A DNA stretch of 64,000 nucleotides from Gammaproteobacteria bacterium (lineage in GTDB: Bacteria; Pseudomonadota; Gammaproteobacteria; Burkholderiales; Rhodocyclaceae): NCBI GenBank assembly GCA_018828385.1, contig JAHJVE010000020.1:295423-359422 (forward strand). The letters are read 5' to 3'. The notes under the pieces were generated by a model. It worked only from the letters and a program-made list of their open reading frames with translations, had not been told where the DNA came from and did not search any database. This document shows, one piece after another, positions 28,228-36,422 of this stretch. The position numbers and the translations under genes were made by a program. Position 1 is the stretch's first letter. Each line of letters starts with the position of its first letter.

Positions 28228-29568
28228 ATGCAAAAATCCTTTGCCATGGCGGCCTTGCTGGCCGCCTCGTGCGGCGCGCAAGCCGCCTCCGATGCCGATC
28301 TGGCGGCCATTCGCGCCCAGATCGACGACATGAAAAAAACCTACGAGCAACGCATTGCGGCGCTCGAACAGAAGCTGGTTCAGGCTGAATCCCGGACCGC
28401 CTCGCCGGCCAAACCGGCGCCGCCGGCTCCGGTCGAAAATCGCCCGTCCGTGGCCTCCGCCAACGCCTTCAATCCCGAAGTCTCGCTGATCCTCCAGGGG
28501 CAGTACCGCCACGCCAAGAATATCGAGGGGCGCGGCATCACCGGTTTCGTACCGGGCGGCGAAGGTCTCAACACGCGCGGTTTCTCGGTCGATGAAACGG
28601 AGCTGGTGCTGGCGGCCAATATCGATCCCTACTGGCGTGGCCAGGCCATCGTGGCGATGGCCGACGGGCAGGCCAATATCGAGGAGGCGTGGTTCCAGTC
28701 GCTGGCCATCGGCCAGGGCGTCGGCCTCAAAGTCGGGCGTTTCCGCGCCGGAATCGGCTATCTCAACGAGCAACACCCGCACATGTGGGATTTCGCCGAT
28801 GCGCCGCTGATGTATCAGGCGATGTTCGGCGAGGATGCGAGCTATGTGCAGGACGGCGTGCAGCTCAAGTGGCTGGCACCGACTGCGCTGTTTGTCGAAG
28901 TCGGCGCCGAAGTCGGGCGCGGCGCCAATTTTCCGGGGACTGACCGGAACAACAACGGCACCGGCGGCGGCGCGCTGCACGTTCATGCCGGCGACGATGT
29001 CGGCGTCTCGAATAGCTGGCGGGCCGGGGCGTCCTGGCTTAAAACGCGGGCCAGCGAGCGGACTTCCGATTTTGTCGACATCGGCGGGGCGACCGCGCAG
29101 GGCGCCTTCGCCGGCGATTCGACGACCTGGCTGGCCGATTTCGTCTGGAAATGGGCGCCGAACGGCAACTCGACGCATCGGAATTTCAAGTTTCAGAGCG
29201 AGTATTTCGTGCGCGAGGAGAAGGGCGGGCTGACTTGTGTCGGCGCCTGCGTCGACAGCAGCTACAAGACCAACCAGTCCGGCTGGTACGCCCAGGGCGT
29301 TTACCAGTTCACGCCGCAATGGCGGGCCGGCCTGCGTTACGAGCAGCTCGACAGCGGCACGCGCGATTTCGGCGCCAACGCGGCCAATCTGGTCGTCGAC
29401 AGCTATCGCCCGAAGAAGGCGTCGGCGATGGTCGATTACAGCTGGAGCGAGTTCTCGCGCCTGCGTCTGCAGGTTGCCCAGGACAAGTCGATGCTGGGCA
29501 TCACCGACAATCAGCTGACCCTGCAGTACGTCATGAGCCTGGGCGCCCACGGCGCGCACAAGTTCTAG
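28228..29568 (+). CDS. outer-membrane porin-like protein of the metal-uptake cluster
   Basis: 446 residues. Signal peptide (cut after GAQA, about residue 20), then a coiled coil of about 35 residues (DADLAAIRAQIDDMKKTYEQ on) and a Pro/Ala linker. A long beta-rich region ends in Phe (HKF). The coiled-coil-plus-barrel layout is that of trimeric porins of the phosphate/carbohydrate-selective kind. Histidines occur in scattered clusters (NEQHPHMWD, HVHAGDD). Its place directly before the ABC genes suggests passage of zinc or a zinc complex across the outer membrane. Specificity is inferred from context. Confidence 0.72.
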   Translation: MQKSFAMAALLAASCGAQAASDADLAAIRAQIDDMKKTYEQRIAALEQKLVQAESRTASPAKPAPPAPVENRPSVASANAFNPEVSLILQGQYRHAKNIEGRGITGFVPGGEGLNTRGFSVDETELVLAANIDPYWRGQAIVAMADGQANIEEAWFQSLAIGQGVGLKVGRFRAGIGYLNEQHPHMWDFADAPLMYQAMFGEDASYVQDGVQLKWLAPTALFVEVGAEVGRGANFPGTDRNNNGTGGGALHVHAGDDVGVSNSWRAGASWLKTRASERTSDFVDIGGATAQGAFAGDSTTWLADFVWKWAPNGNSTHRNFKFQSEYFVREEKGGLTCVGACVDSSYKTNQSGWYAQGVYQFTPQWRAGLRYEQLDSGTRDFGANAANLVVDSYRPKKASAMVDYSWSEFSRLRLQVAQDKSMLGITDNQLTLQYVMSLGAHGAHKF

Positions 29569-29577
29569 GAGCCGACG

Positions 29578-30474
29578 ATGAAACGTTTCATTTTTGCCTG
29601 TTTTTTCGGGTTGACCGTGGGAAACGCCCAGGCCGACCTCAAAATCTTCGCCACCGTCCCGGAATGGGGCGCCCTGGCCCAGGAAATCGGCGGCAGCAAG
29701 GTCCAGGTCTACACCGCGACTACTGCCTTCCAGGACCCCCACCGCATCGATGCCAGGCCATCCCTGCTGGCGAGGGCCCGCCAGGCCAATCTGCTCATTG
29801 CCGCCGGCGCCGATCTGGAAATCGGCTGGTTGCCGCTGGTCCTCCGCGATTCCGGCAACGCGGCCATCCAGACCGGGCAGCCCGGGTATTTCGCGGCGGC
29901 CGACTTCGTCAATCGACTTGAAGTCCCGGCGACGGTCGACCGTGCCCACGGCGACGTCCATGCCGCCGGCAATCCGCACATCCACCTCGATCCGCGCAAT
30001 GTGCTCAAGGTCGGCGCGGCGCTGACGACCCGCATGGCGGAGTTGGACGCCGCCAATGCCGCCGCCTATCGGGGCGGCTACCAGGCCTTTGCCGGCAAAT
30101 GGCAGGCGGCGATGGGGCGCTGGCAGAAAGAGGCGGCCCCGCTCAAGGGCGTGCCGGTACTCGTCCATCACGCCTCCTTCGTCTATCTGCTCGACTGGCT
30201 GGGCATGAAGGAAGTCGGCCGGCTCGAACCGAAGCCGGGCATCGAACCGACCAGCGGCCACCTGACCGAACTGCTCGCCCGCCAGCAGAGCGCGCCGGCC
30301 AAACTGGTCCTGCGCGCCGCCTACCAGCAGGACGGGCCGAGTCAGTGGATGGCCGGCAAGGCAGGCCTGTCGGCCGTCATGCTGCCCTACACGGTGGGCG
30401 GGACGGCGGAGGCAAAAGACTTGTTCGGGCTGTTTGACGACACCGTGCAACGTCTGTTGAAAGGAGCGCGGTGA
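29578..30474 (+). CDS. metal ABC transporter substrate-binding protein (ZnuA-like)
   Basis: 298 residues. Signal peptide MKRFIFACFFGLTVGNAQA, cut near residue 19. Its hydrophobic core is encoded by a copy of the dispersed repeat (29589-29624). Metal ligands typical of cluster A-I proteins are visible: His in QDPHRID, His in GNPHIHLDP and His in LVHHASF. There is no long His/Asp-rich loop as in classic ZnuA. Zinc or manganese is the likely ligand. It overlaps the ATPase gene by GTGA. Conserved position among porin, ATPase and permease supports an uptake system. Confidence 0.87.
   Translation: MKRFIFACFFGLTVGNAQADLKIFATVPEWGALAQEIGGSKVQVYTATTAFQDPHRIDARPSLLARARQANLLIAAGADLEIGWLPLVLRDSGNAAIQTGQPGYFAAADFVNRLEVPATVDRAHGDVHAAGNPHIHLDPRNVLKVGAALTTRMAELDAANAAAYRGGYQAFAGKWQAAMGRWQKEAAPLKGVPVLVHHASFVYLLDWLGMKEVGRLEPKPGIEPTSGHLTELLARQQSAPAKLVLRAAYQQDGPSQWMAGKAGLSAVMLPYTVGGTAEAKDLFGLFDDTVQRLLKGAR
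29589..29624 (+). repeat. dispersed 36-bp repeat, copy 6 (inside the signal peptide of the ZnuA-like gene)
   Basis: Sense orientation. TTTTTGCCTGTTTTTTCGGG then TTGACCGTGGGAAAC encodes F-A-C-F-F-G-L-T-V-G-N, the core of the signal peptide. Confidence 0.7.
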
Positions 30475-31049
30475 ACCTTCTGCTCCGCACTGAGCAACTG
30501 GTCGCCGGCTGGCAGCAGCCGGCGACGCAGCCGCTCGATTTGACCGTCGCGGCCGGCGAAATCGTCGGCCTGACCGGCCCCAACGGCGTTGGCAAGAGCA
30601 CGCTGCTCGCCGCCTTTGCCGGCCGGGCCAAGGTCTTTTCCGGACGCATCGAGCAAGCCGACGGCCTGCGCATCGCCCTGCAGACGCAGGATGTGCCTCC
30701 GGTCGTCGGCCTGCCGCTGTCCGGCCGCGAACTTCTCGCCCTGACCGGGGCCGGCGCCGACGGCCTGCCGGCCTGGCTGGCCGACCGCCTCGACAGCCGG
30801 CTGGACAAACTGTCCGGCGGCCAGCGTCACTACCTGACGCTGTGGGCCATCCTGCAGGCGCCAGCCGACCTCGTCCTGCTCGACGAACCGACCAACAACC
30901 TCGATGTCGCCGGGGTCGCCCACCTGACGGCACACCTGCGTGACCGGGCGGCGGCCGGCGCCGGCCTGCTCGTCGTCAGCCACGATACGGCCTTCGTCGA
31001 AGCCGTTTGCGACCGCGTCATCGCGCTGAGGGGCAAGGATGTCGGCTGA
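30471..31049 (+). CDS. metal ABC transporter ATP-binding protein (ZnuC-like)
   Basis: 192 residues from GTG 30471, overlapping the binding-protein gene. All ATPase motifs are present in order: Walker A GPNGVGKST, Q-loop ALQTQDVP, signature LSGGQRHYL, Walker B VLLDEPTNNLD and H-loop VVSHDT. It is compact compared with the 230-260 residues common in this family, lacking the C-terminal tail. The permease gene overlaps its end by 11 bases, so the two are translated together. Confidence 0.87.
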   Translation: MNLLLRTEQLVAGWQQPATQPLDLTVAAGEIVGLTGPNGVGKSTLLAAFAGRAKVFSGRIEQADGLRIALQTQDVPPVVGLPLSGRELLALTGAGADGLPAWLADRLDSRLDKLSGGQRHYLTLWAILQAPADLVLLDEPTNNLDVAGVAHLTAHLRDRAAAGAGLLVVSHDTAFVEAVCDRVIALRGKDVG

Positions 31050-31803
31050 ACTCTTCTTGTTTCCCTTTCTGACCGGCCTGGGCCTCGCCATCCTGCTCCC
31101 GGCGCTGGGCTGCTACCTGCGTCTGCGCGACGAATGGCTGGCCGCCCTGGCCTACTCGCACGTCGCCGCGGCAGGGGCCTTGCTCGCTCTGGTGGCCGGT
31201 ATGGCACCGGTGCTCGGCGGGCTGGCGACGGCCGCCCTGGCTGGGGCTGGTCGGCGCCTCTTTGCCCGACGCCTGTCCGGCGGGGCTGGCGATGCCCTCC
31301 TGTTGCTCGGCGGCTGGGCCGGCGCCATCTTGCTCGCCGCCAACGCGCCGATGGCCGAGCGTCTCGGCCACGCCCTGTTCGACGGCCAGCTCTATTTTGC
31401 CGGCCGCGAGCAGCTATGGCCGGTGGCCGTCGGCGGCATTGTCGCGTTGATCGCGCTGCGCGCCTTGTCGCCCCGCCTGCTGCTGGCCCGCGTCTATCCC
31501 GATCTGTTCCGCTTGCGCGGCCTGTCGGTGTGGCCGATCCAGGCCGGATTCGATTTGCTGGCGGCGCTCTGCCTGGCACTGGCCACCATGAGCCTCGGCG
31601 TCATGGGGGCCTTCGCGCTGGTCTTCATCCCGCCGTGGCTGGCCTTCCGGCGCGCCGCCAACTGGCGTTCCGGCCTGCGCTGGGCCGTCGCCATCAGCCT
31701 CGTCGCCTACGTTGTCGCTTTTGCCCTGGCGCTCTGGCTGGATCAGCCCTTCGGACCGGTACTCGCCGTTCTGCTGGTTCTGGCCGGTTTGCTCGTTGCG
31801 TGA
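31039..31803 (+). CDS. metal ABC transporter permease (ZnuB-like)
   Basis: 254 residues, about seven to eight hydrophobic helices, of the ABC-3 (zinc/manganese) permease family. Conserved family features are the Gly/Ala-rich helices and LRDEWLAALAYSHVAAAGALLAL near residues 29-51. Starts within the ATPase gene (11-base overlap), so stoichiometric translation is likely. It is the last gene of the porin-ZnuA-ZnuC-ZnuB-like run. Confidence 0.85.
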   Translation: MSAELFLFPFLTGLGLAILLPALGCYLRLRDEWLAALAYSHVAAAGALLALVAGMAPVLGGLATAALAGAGRRLFARRLSGGAGDALLLLGGWAGAILLAANAPMAERLGHALFDGQLYFAGREQLWPVAVGGIVALIALRALSPRLLLARVYPDLFRLRGLSVWPIQAGFDLLAALCLALATMSLGVMGAFALVFIPPWLAFRRAANWRSGLRWAVAISLVAYVVAFALALWLDQPFGPVLAVLLVLAGLLVA

Positions 31804-31848
31804 AGTCCGAGGCCGTGCTAAAACTAACCTCCCGCGTGCGGAGTAGCC

Positions 31849-33156
31849 ATGGTTTTTTCCTTTTTCAAGAAGCAGGACAAGAAGATGCCGGAGCGGCCGG
31901 CCGCCCGCCCCCGTGCACCAGAGCCCCTGCCCGAGGTAAAGGTCAGGCCCGCTGCTGTCGAGGAGGAATCCCGGCCCTTGCCCGAACCGCTGCCGGATCT
32001 CGAATTCACCCCCGGTGAACCGATAAAGCCGCAGCCAGCCCCGGCCCGCAGCAAGCCGGAAAAAGTGGCAGCCGCCACGCCAAAACCGGCGCCGGCTGCC
32101 GATTCTGACTTCAGCATCGACGATTTCGACAGCGACGATTTCACCGAATCCAGCGTCATGGCGATCGACGTCAATCACGACGACGACCCGCTGCAGGCCT
32201 GTGTCGAGCAGGTCGTCGTGCTCTATGCCAACGGCCAGGACGGGGCGGCGCGTTCGCTGCTCGAAACCTTTGTCCGCTCCTATCAGGGCAGGGAAGGGCG
32301 GCGCTTCTGGCTGCTGTTGTTCGACCTGTTGCAGGCGACCGGCGACCGGGCAGCGTTTGAAAAGCTCGGCACCGATTATGCGCAGGCCTGCGAAATGTCG
32401 CCGCCGACCTGGTCGCGAAAGTCGACCGAAACCAAGCAGGCTGCTGCTGCGGTGGGCCCGCGCAAGATTTTCCTGCAAGGTGTCTTGACCTCGGAGGGGG
32501 CTTTGCCGGTCGGCGAGCTGGCCAAGCTGATCGAGCAAAAGGCCAAAGTCGTGGTCGATTGCACCAAGCTGATTGGTTGCGACGACGAGGTGGCCGGGCA
32601 ACTGGCCGATCTGCTCAGTGCGGCCAGGAAATCCGCCCTTTCCGTGACGCTCGGTGGCGTGGACGTTTTCATCGACCGCCTGAACAGCCGCCTGACGGCT
32701 GGCGAGGCAGAGCACGAACCATCCTGGCGGCTGTTGCTGGAGATGCTCCAGCGGCATGGGAGTCAGGAGGCCTTCGAGGAACGGGCGATCGATTTCGCCG
32801 TCACCTTCGAGTTGTCGCCGCCGTCCTGGGAGCCGAGAGTGGCTTCGGCCATCCCGGCGGAAGGCGCCAGTCAGGCCGACACGGCAGACGATGCCTACTA
32901 TCTGTCGGGCGAACTCAAGGGCTGCCGCTTCGACGAGCTGGCCGCGGTCATTGACGCTGCCGAGCATCCTGTCCTCGACTTTTCCGGCGTGCGCCGGCTC
33001 GATTTCGTGTCGGCCGGGCAACTGGTCAATCGTCTCGCGCCGTACAAGGCGGCCGGACGCGAGATTGTCATCCGCAGCCCGAATCATCTGGTCGCCGAGC
33101 TCATGGCCGTGGTCGGCCTCAACAAGCAGGCGCGCATTCTCGTTCCCAAGTCTTAA
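31849..33156 (+). CDS. STAS-like domain protein with duplicated helical unit
   Basis: 435 residues. A Pro/Glu-rich, low-complexity N-terminus (1-100) follows a short basic start (FSFFKKQDKKMPERP). Two similar units each end in the signature E-(M/L)-SPP-(T/S)-W (about residues 183-188 and 320-326), separated by a STAS-like segment. A second STAS-like segment (about 345-430: YLSGELKGCRFDELAAV, LDFSGVRRLDFVSAGQL) closes the protein. STAS domains act in anti-sigma and partner-switching systems. The neighbour is hslV, 12 bases on, suggesting shared transcription with the protease; no function is known to me. Confidence 0.65.
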   Translation: MVFSFFKKQDKKMPERPAARPRAPEPLPEVKVRPAAVEEESRPLPEPLPDLEFTPGEPIKPQPAPARSKPEKVAAATPKPAPAADSDFSIDDFDSDDFTESSVMAIDVNHDDDPLQACVEQVVVLYANGQDGAARSLLETFVRSYQGREGRRFWLLLFDLLQATGDRAAFEKLGTDYAQACEMSPPTWSRKSTETKQAAAAVGPRKIFLQGVLTSEGALPVGELAKLIEQKAKVVVDCTKLIGCDDEVAGQLADLLSAARKSALSVTLGGVDVFIDRLNSRLTAGEAEHEPSWRLLLEMLQRHGSQEAFEERAIDFAVTFELSPPSWEPRVASAIPAEGASQADTADDAYYLSGELKGCRFDELAAVIDAAEHPVLDFSGVRRLDFVSAGQLVNRLAPYKAAGREIVIRSPNHLVAELMAVVGLNKQARILVPKS

Positions 33157-33168
33157 TCAGGAAAAAAC

Positions 33169-33705
33169 ATGGAGCAATATCACGGCACGACGATCCTGTC
33201 GGTGCGCCGGGGCAATTCCGTCGCCATGGCCGGTGACGGCCAGGTCACGCTCGGCAATATCGTCATCAAGGCCACGGCGAAGAAGGTCCGCCGCCTGTAC
33301 AACGGTCGGATCCTGGCCGGTTTCGCCGGTGGTACGGCCGATGCCTTCACGCTGTTCGAGCGCTTCGAGGCCAAGCTGGAAAAACATCAGGGCAACCTGC
33401 TGCGTTCGGCTGTCGAACTCGCCAAGGACTGGCGTTCCGACCGTGCCTTGCGTCGCCTGGAAGCCATGCTGTCGGTGGCCGACAAGGAGGTTTCGCTGAT
33501 CATCACCGGCAACGGCGATGTGCTCGAGCCCGAGCAGGGTATCGTCGCTATCGGTTCGGGCGGCTCGTATGCGCAGAGCGCGGCGCGGGCATTGCTCGAA
33601 AATACCGAGCTGTCGCCCCGTGAGATTGTCACCAAGTCGCTCGAGATCGCCGGTGACATCTGCATCTACACCAACCGCAATTTCACGATTGAGAGTCTCG
33701 AATGA
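33169..33705 (+). CDS. hslV: ATP-dependent protease proteolytic subunit HslV
   Basis: 178 residues. Threonine peptidase subunit of the HslVU (ClpQY) protease. The nucleophile is Thr7 ([10 protein letters not shown]), so the first six residues (MEQYHG) must be removed; E. coli loses only its Met. Family motifs are [24 protein letters not shown] and [15 protein letters not shown]. Start has AGGAA upstream. It overlaps hslU by ATGA. Confidence 0.96.
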   Translation: MEQYHGTTILSVRRGNSVAMAGDGQVTLGNIVIKATAKKVRRLYNGRILAGFAGGTADAFTLFERFEAKLEKHQGNLLRSAVELAKDWRSDRALRRLEAMLSVADKEVSLIITGNGDVLEPEQGIVAIGSGGSYAQSAARALLENTELSPREIVTKSLEIAGDICIYTNRNFTIESLE

Positions 33706-35042
33706 GCGCGATGACGCCGCAGGAAATCGTTTCCGAACTCGATAAGCACATCGTCGGCCAGAACAAGGCCAAGAAGGCGGTCGCCATCGCCCTGCGCAAT
33801 CGCTGGCGGCGGGCCCAGGTGGCCGAGCCGCTGCGCCAGGAAATCACGCCGAAGAATATTTTGATGATCGGCCCGACCGGCGTCGGCAAGACCGAAATCG
33901 CCCGCCGGCTGGCCCGCCTGGCCAACGCGCCCTTCATCAAGATCGAGGCAACCAAGTTCACCGAGGTCGGTTACGTCGGCCGCGATGTCGAAACGATCAT
34001 CCGCGATCTGGTCGAGATGGCCATCAAGTCGCACCGCGAACGGGCCATGAAAACCATGCGCGCCCGGGCCGAGGATGCGGCCGAGGAACGGATACTCGAC
34101 GTGCTGCTGCCGAGCGCCCGCGGCCCCAACTTTTTTGCCGAAAATACCGAGTCGACCGTAGCAGATGGCACGACGCGCCAGAAATTCCGCAAGAAACTGC
34201 GCGAGGGCGAGCTTGACGACAAGGAAATCGACATCGACGTCGCGGCGCCCAGCATGCAGGCCGAAATCTTCGCGCCGCCGGGGATGGAGGAACTGACCCA
34301 GCAAATCCAGGGCATGTTCCAGAACATCGGCGGCGGCAAGAAAAAGTCGCGCAAGCTGCCGATCAAGGAGGCGCTCAAGCTGCTCACCGACGAGGAGGCC
34401 GCCAAGCTGGTCAATGACGAGGACGTCAAGCTCGAGGCGGTCAGGGCTGTCGAGCAGAACGGCATCGTTTTTCTCGACGAACTCGACAAGATCGCCAGCC
34501 GTTCCGAGATGCAGGGCGCCGACGTCTCGCGCCAGGGCGTCCAGCGCGACCTGCTGCCGCTGGTCGAGGGGACGACGGTGTCGACCAAGTACGGCATGAT
34601 CAAGACCGATCACATCCTGTTCATCGCTTCCGGCGCCTTCCACCTGTCCAAGCCGTCCGACCTGATCCCCGAGTTGCAGGGCCGCTTCCCGATCCGCGTC
34701 GAGCTCGATTCGCTGTCGGTGGCCGACTTCGAATGCATCCTGACCCAGACCGATGCCTGCCTGACCCGCCAGTATCAGGCCCTGCTCGAAACGGAAGGCG
34801 TGCAGATCGAGTTCGCCGACGACGGTATCCGGCGCATGGCTGAAATCGCCTTCCAGGTGAATGAACGAACCGAGAATATCGGCGCCCGTCGCCTGCATAC
34901 GGTCATGGAAAAACTGCTCGAAGAAGTGTCTTTCAACGCCGGCAAGGTCGGTCTCGACACGCTGCGGGTCGACGCCGCCTACGTTAACGAAAAGCTCGGC
35001 GAAGTCGCTGCCGACGAAGACCTCTCGCGTTACGTGCTCTGA
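33702..35042 (+). CDS. hslU: ATP-dependent protease ATPase subunit HslU
   Basis: 446 residues. AAA+ unfoldase partner of HslV. Walker [10 protein letters not shown] is at about residues 57-65 and Walker B FLDELDKI near 257-264. The I domain between them is of normal length. The C-terminus DLSRYVL matches the tail that inserts into HslV. Length is typical (E. coli 443). Confidence 0.97.
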   Translation: MSAMTPQEIVSELDKHIVGQNKAKKAVAIALRNRWRRAQVAEPLRQEITPKNILMIGPTGVGKTEIARRLARLANAPFIKIEATKFTEVGYVGRDVETIIRDLVEMAIKSHRERAMKTMRARAEDAAEERILDVLLPSARGPNFFAENTESTVADGTTRQKFRKKLREGELDDKEIDIDVAAPSMQAEIFAPPGMEELTQQIQGMFQNIGGGKKKSRKLPIKEALKLLTDEEAAKLVNDEDVKLEAVRAVEQNGIVFLDELDKIASRSEMQGADVSRQGVQRDLLPLVEGTTVSTKYGMIKTDHILFIASGAFHLSKPSDLIPELQGRFPIRVELDSLSVADFECILTQTDACLTRQYQALLETEGVQIEFADDGIRRMAEIAFQVNERTENIGARRLHTVMEKLLEEVSFNAGKVGLDTLRVDAAYVNEKLGEVAADEDLSRYVL

Positions 35043-35062
35043 TGCTTAGGGGTAATCCCGGC

Positions 35063-35089
35063 TGTGCGGGCGGCGGCGCTGCCCGCACA
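35063..35089 (+). terminator. GC-rich hairpin after hslU
   Basis: 9-bp stem TGTGCGGGC / GCCCGCACA with a 9-base loop, 20 bases after the hslU stop. No T-run follows, so termination is uncertain; it may protect the 3' end of hslVU mRNA. Confidence 0.45.
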
Positions 35090-35123
35090 ATGCATTTCCC
35101 AAATTCCTTGTAAAGGCGTTCGC

Positions 35124-36011
35124 TTGGACGAGCAAAGCCTGAGTTTCCGTCTGCTGGCCATCCTCTTTCCCATCTTCGGGATCGTCGCCGCCGGCTATTT
35201 TTATGGCCGCAAGCACAAGCCGGAAATGGCCGTCGCCAACCGGCTGAACATGGACGTCTTCGTGCCGGCCCTGGTCTTTGCCGCGATGGCCGGCAAGTCC
35301 TTCGATCTGGCCGCCTACGCACCGCTCGCCCTCGGCGGCTTCCTCGTCCTCGCCACCTGTGGCCTGCTTGCCTGGCCGCTTGCCCGGCTGTTCGGGATCC
35401 AGCCGAAAACGCTGGTGCCGCCAATGCTCTTCAACAATTCCGGCAACATCGGCCTGCCGCTCGCCGTGCTGGCCTGGGGCGAGAATGCCCTGCCGGCGGC
35501 GGTGATTTTGTTCATGGTCGAGAACACCCTGCATTTCTCCTTCGGCGCCCGCCTGCTCGACCCGACGACGCGGCTGCTGACGCTGTGGCGTATCCCCGTG
35601 GTTTTTGCCGCGATTGCCGGGTTGACCGTAGCACTGCTCAAAATTCCGGTGTGGACGCCACTGATCATCGCCATCAAGATGCTCGGCGACGTTTCGGTGC
35701 CGCTGCTGCTCTTCTCGCTCGGCGTGCGCATGACCGATGTGTCGTTCAGTGAATGGAAGGTGGCGGTCGGCAGCGCCGTACTCAGGCCGGTGGCAGGCAT
35801 GCTGATCGCCGCCGGCGTCATTCAACTGCTCGGTTTGCAAGGGCGCGATGCGGCGATGCTCTTCGTCTTCGGCGCCCTGCCGCCGGCCGTGCTCAACTTC
35901 CTGTTTGCCGAGCGCTACAAGCAGGAACCGCAGCGCGTGGCGTCGATTGTCCTGATCGGCAATCTGGCGGCCCTGCTTTTCCTGCCGCTGGCGCTCGCTT
36001 ACGTACTTTGA
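35124..36011 (+). CDS. AEC family transporter (auxin efflux carrier type)
   Basis: 295 residues from TTG at 35124, chosen because AAAGG lies seven bases upstream and an upstream ATG (35064) overlaps the hslU hairpin. About ten hydrophobic helices. FNNSGNIGLPLAVLAWG near 115-131 is the family's conserved Asn-Gly patch. AEC members export or import organic acids; the substrate is not predictable. One helix (AAIAGLTVALLKIPVW) is encoded by a copy of the dispersed repeat (35600-35637). Confidence 0.82.
   Translation: MDEQSLSFRLLAILFPIFGIVAAGYFYGRKHKPEMAVANRLNMDVFVPALVFAAMAGKSFDLAAYAPLALGGFLVLATCGLLAWPLARLFGIQPKTLVPPMLFNNSGNIGLPLAVLAWGENALPAAVILFMVENTLHFSFGARLLDPTTRLLTLWRIPVVFAAIAGLTVALLKIPVWTPLIIAIKMLGDVSVPLLLFSLGVRMTDVSFSEWKVAVGSAVLRPVAGMLIAAGVIQLLGLQGRDAAMLFVFGALPPAVLNFLFAERYKQEPQRVASIVLIGNLAALLFLPLALAYVL
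35600..35637 (+). repeat. dispersed 36-bp repeat, copy 7 (inside the AEC transporter gene)
   Basis: Sense orientation. GTTTTTGCCGCGATTGCCGG then GTTGACCGTAGCACTG encodes V-F-A-A-I-A-G-L-T-V-A-L. The T-rich middle is diverged compared with intergenic copies. Confidence 0.6.
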
Positions 36012-36046
36012 TTTTGGCTGTTTTTTACGGTTGACCGTAGCAATGC
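36009..36046 (+). repeat. dispersed 36-bp repeat, copy 8
   Basis: Fills the gap between the convergent AEC and hslR genes. Contains the full dyad TACGGT-TG-ACCGTA. Confidence 0.85.
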
Positions 36047-36050
36047 CGAT

Positions 36051-36422
36051 TTACCGGCCGTAACGATCCATCTGCCGCCGGTCGCGCTTGGTCGGCCGGC
36101 CATGGATGTCGGCCGCCGGATCCTGGACGAACTGCCGGCTCTCCCGCGCCGCTTCCCGGGCTGAAATGCTTTCCGCCGTTTCTTCATAGAGCAGCCGGGC
36201 TTCCGGCGCCGGGCCGCGTTTGTCCGACAAGGCTTTGACCGTCACTTCCCAGCGCGTTTCACTGTTGGCGATGTCGAGTCGGTCCCCGACCTTGATCTCG
36301 CGCGCCGGCTTGATGGCGGCGCCATTGACCTTCACCTTGCCGCCGCTGACCGCGTCGCTGGCCAGAGAACGCGTCTTGAAAAAACGCGCTGCCCACAGCC
36401 ATTTATCGACGCGCAGGCTCAC
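36051..36422 (-). CDS. hslR: RNA-binding S4 heat-shock protein 15 (Hsp15)
   Basis: 123 residues. An S4 domain covers residues 1-60 (MSLRVDKWLWAARFFKTRSLA, then GGKVKVNGAAIKPAREIKVGD). The basic C-terminus (HGRPTKRDRRQMDR) fits Hsp15, which binds stalled 50S subunits carrying nascent chains. Overlaps lysA by ATGA. Its nearness to hslVU groups two heat-shock functions, although on opposite strands. Confidence 0.87.
   Translation of the reverse strand: MSLRVDKWLWAARFFKTRSLASDAVSGGKVKVNGAAIKPAREIKVGDRLDIANSETRWEVTVKALSDKRGPAPEARLLYEETAESISAREAARESRQFVQDPAADIHGRPTKRDRRQMDRYGR

Noticed and set aside
28066..30933. 955-codon open frame on the minus strand opposite the metal-uptake genes
   Set aside because: No recognisable motif, Arg/Gly/Pro-rich, and wholly opposite three well-supported genes.
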